The notes beneath the pieces are model-generated. The model was not told the origin of the DNA. It saw only the letters and a program-made list of their open reading frames with translations, and did no database searches. The position numbers were made by a program, and so were the translations under genes. Shown in pieces: positions 63,008-64,000 of a DNA stretch of 64,000 nt. The DNA comes from Limanda limanda (Eukaryota; Chordata; Actinopteri; Pleuronectiformes; Pleuronectidae): the NCBI RefSeq assembly GCF_963576545.1, contig NC_083646.1:27719027-27783026 (forward strand). Reading direction: 5' to 3'. Within the stretch, counting starts at the first letter, position 1. Each line of letters starts with the position of its first letter.

Positions 63008-64000
63008 GTTACAAAATAAAATCCTTAACACTATTGCTACCGTCCCCCTGCTGTACAGAAGAATGTTGTTTTAGTATTTATTTTAGAATCTTTGGTGGTT
63101 GAAGATGCTGTTTTTGCTCAGATTGAAATGTTTTTGCATACAGTGTAAATTGACCAGACATGAAAGATTCAGAGCAGCTCCACAGCTTCATCAGAAACAG
63201 TTTTCCTGTAGTAACTCCAGCCAATATTACAGGTTGTCAGTGACATCACAAATTCACGTCAGTTATGGTGAGAGAACTTACCACAAAACATTTGAAAGAC
63301 ACCCACAGACTTAATTATATGGCAAAAATTAAGCAGACAGTTCCAAGCCAGACTGTCAACTCAACACACACCTTGCAGCTTGGCAGACATGCCTTCACAG
63401 TAGCTCCTGTGATCAACAGTAATACTCCAAAATACACAATATATTAATTAAATGTATTATAGAATTTAATTTGCTGTTTTTTGAACAGCACTTGCCATTA
63501 ACACAGTTCCAACTAAATTAAAGACCAGAAATACTCATCACTCATGGTTAATTATCCGACCTTTAAATATCACCCCTTTCTTTCATTTCAGGCACTGTCC
63601 TCTTTGTCGTACTTATTCTCACTCACTGTATTAACCGCATCAGCAACACAATACCATTTTATCAGTGATGTCACTGCTGTGGCCACCAAACAATCGGCTT
63701 TCTTCATCTCCACCTCACTAACTAATACTTCTATGCCGATGTCACAAAGTTGCGCTTCTTCTCATCAATTGATGACATAAGTCACCATAGAAAACCATTG
63801 GTCAGCAAGATAACTGATTATTTATGAGTAGCTTTGAATTGACCATGTATGAAGTGTGATTTATTAAGGGGACAGATATTATGAGTTTCTCAGTGGTCAA
63901 GTAAATATTCATGATGCATCAACATTTTAAGACATACTTTTCCCTGTTATCATCTATATAAAGGCTCATCACTGCCAAAAAGAGATTAAAGATTCTTCCT
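63008..64000 (+). other. vps13b: Start of the next vps13b intron
   Basis: No further exon with VPS13B-like sequence is visible before the window ends. The open frames here are short and have no recognisable content. Confidence 0.8.

Overview
The window is from a ray-finned (teleost) fish and holds the 5' part of one host gene, vps13b (COH1), on the + strand. Ten coding exons join in phase from the ATG at 2206 to the donor after 63007. They encode about 518 N-terminal residues of a protein that is normally about 4,000 residues long. All ten introns use GT-AG ends, and the splice phases agree at every junction. The remaining exons lie beyond 64000. The call rests on the chorein-type N-terminus and on close agreement with vertebrate VPS13B along all ten exons. 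The teleost assignment rests on the repeats: many hAT elements, L1/Tx1-type and L2-type LINEs, and a tRNA-derived SINE with a typical fish tail.

Layout. 1-2198: a CA microsatellite and upstream or 5'UTR sequence with only a weak candidate first exon. 2206-4817: coding exons 1 and 2, with a 731-bp hAT element between them. 4818-36285: a 31.5-kb intron crowded with mobile DNA. It holds two copies of a 1.3-kb hAT family, a TTAA-flanked element into which a full-length L1/Tx1-type LINE has inserted, another hAT, a tandem-repeat block, an unidentified promoter-like/gene-like patch (21230-22860), a SINE and a fold-back repeat. 36286-36403: exon 3. 36404-47925: an 11.5-kb intron with a truncated L1/Tx1-type LINE, a MITE-like element, and a hAT remnant with an L2-type LINE inside it. 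47926-50679: exons 4-6. 50680-57909: an intron with a 200-N assembly gap between two near-identical ~520-bp copies, probably an assembly artefact inside one MITE. 57910-63007: exons 7-10, with a long GT microsatellite in the intron between exons 7 and 8.

How it fits together: the only confident host function is vps13b, a bridge-type lipid-transfer protein of the Golgi. Everything else is intronic and mostly transposon-derived. At least five hAT insertions show perfect 8-bp target duplications, and the LINE shows a 12-bp duplication, so many insertions are young enough to read precisely. I found no convincing new multi-gene system. The items most worth checking are the nearly intact LINE, the transposase fragment with a PCNA-box-like motif, the unidentified gene-like patch near 22 kb, the large and perfect inverted repeats, and the duplicated gap flanks.
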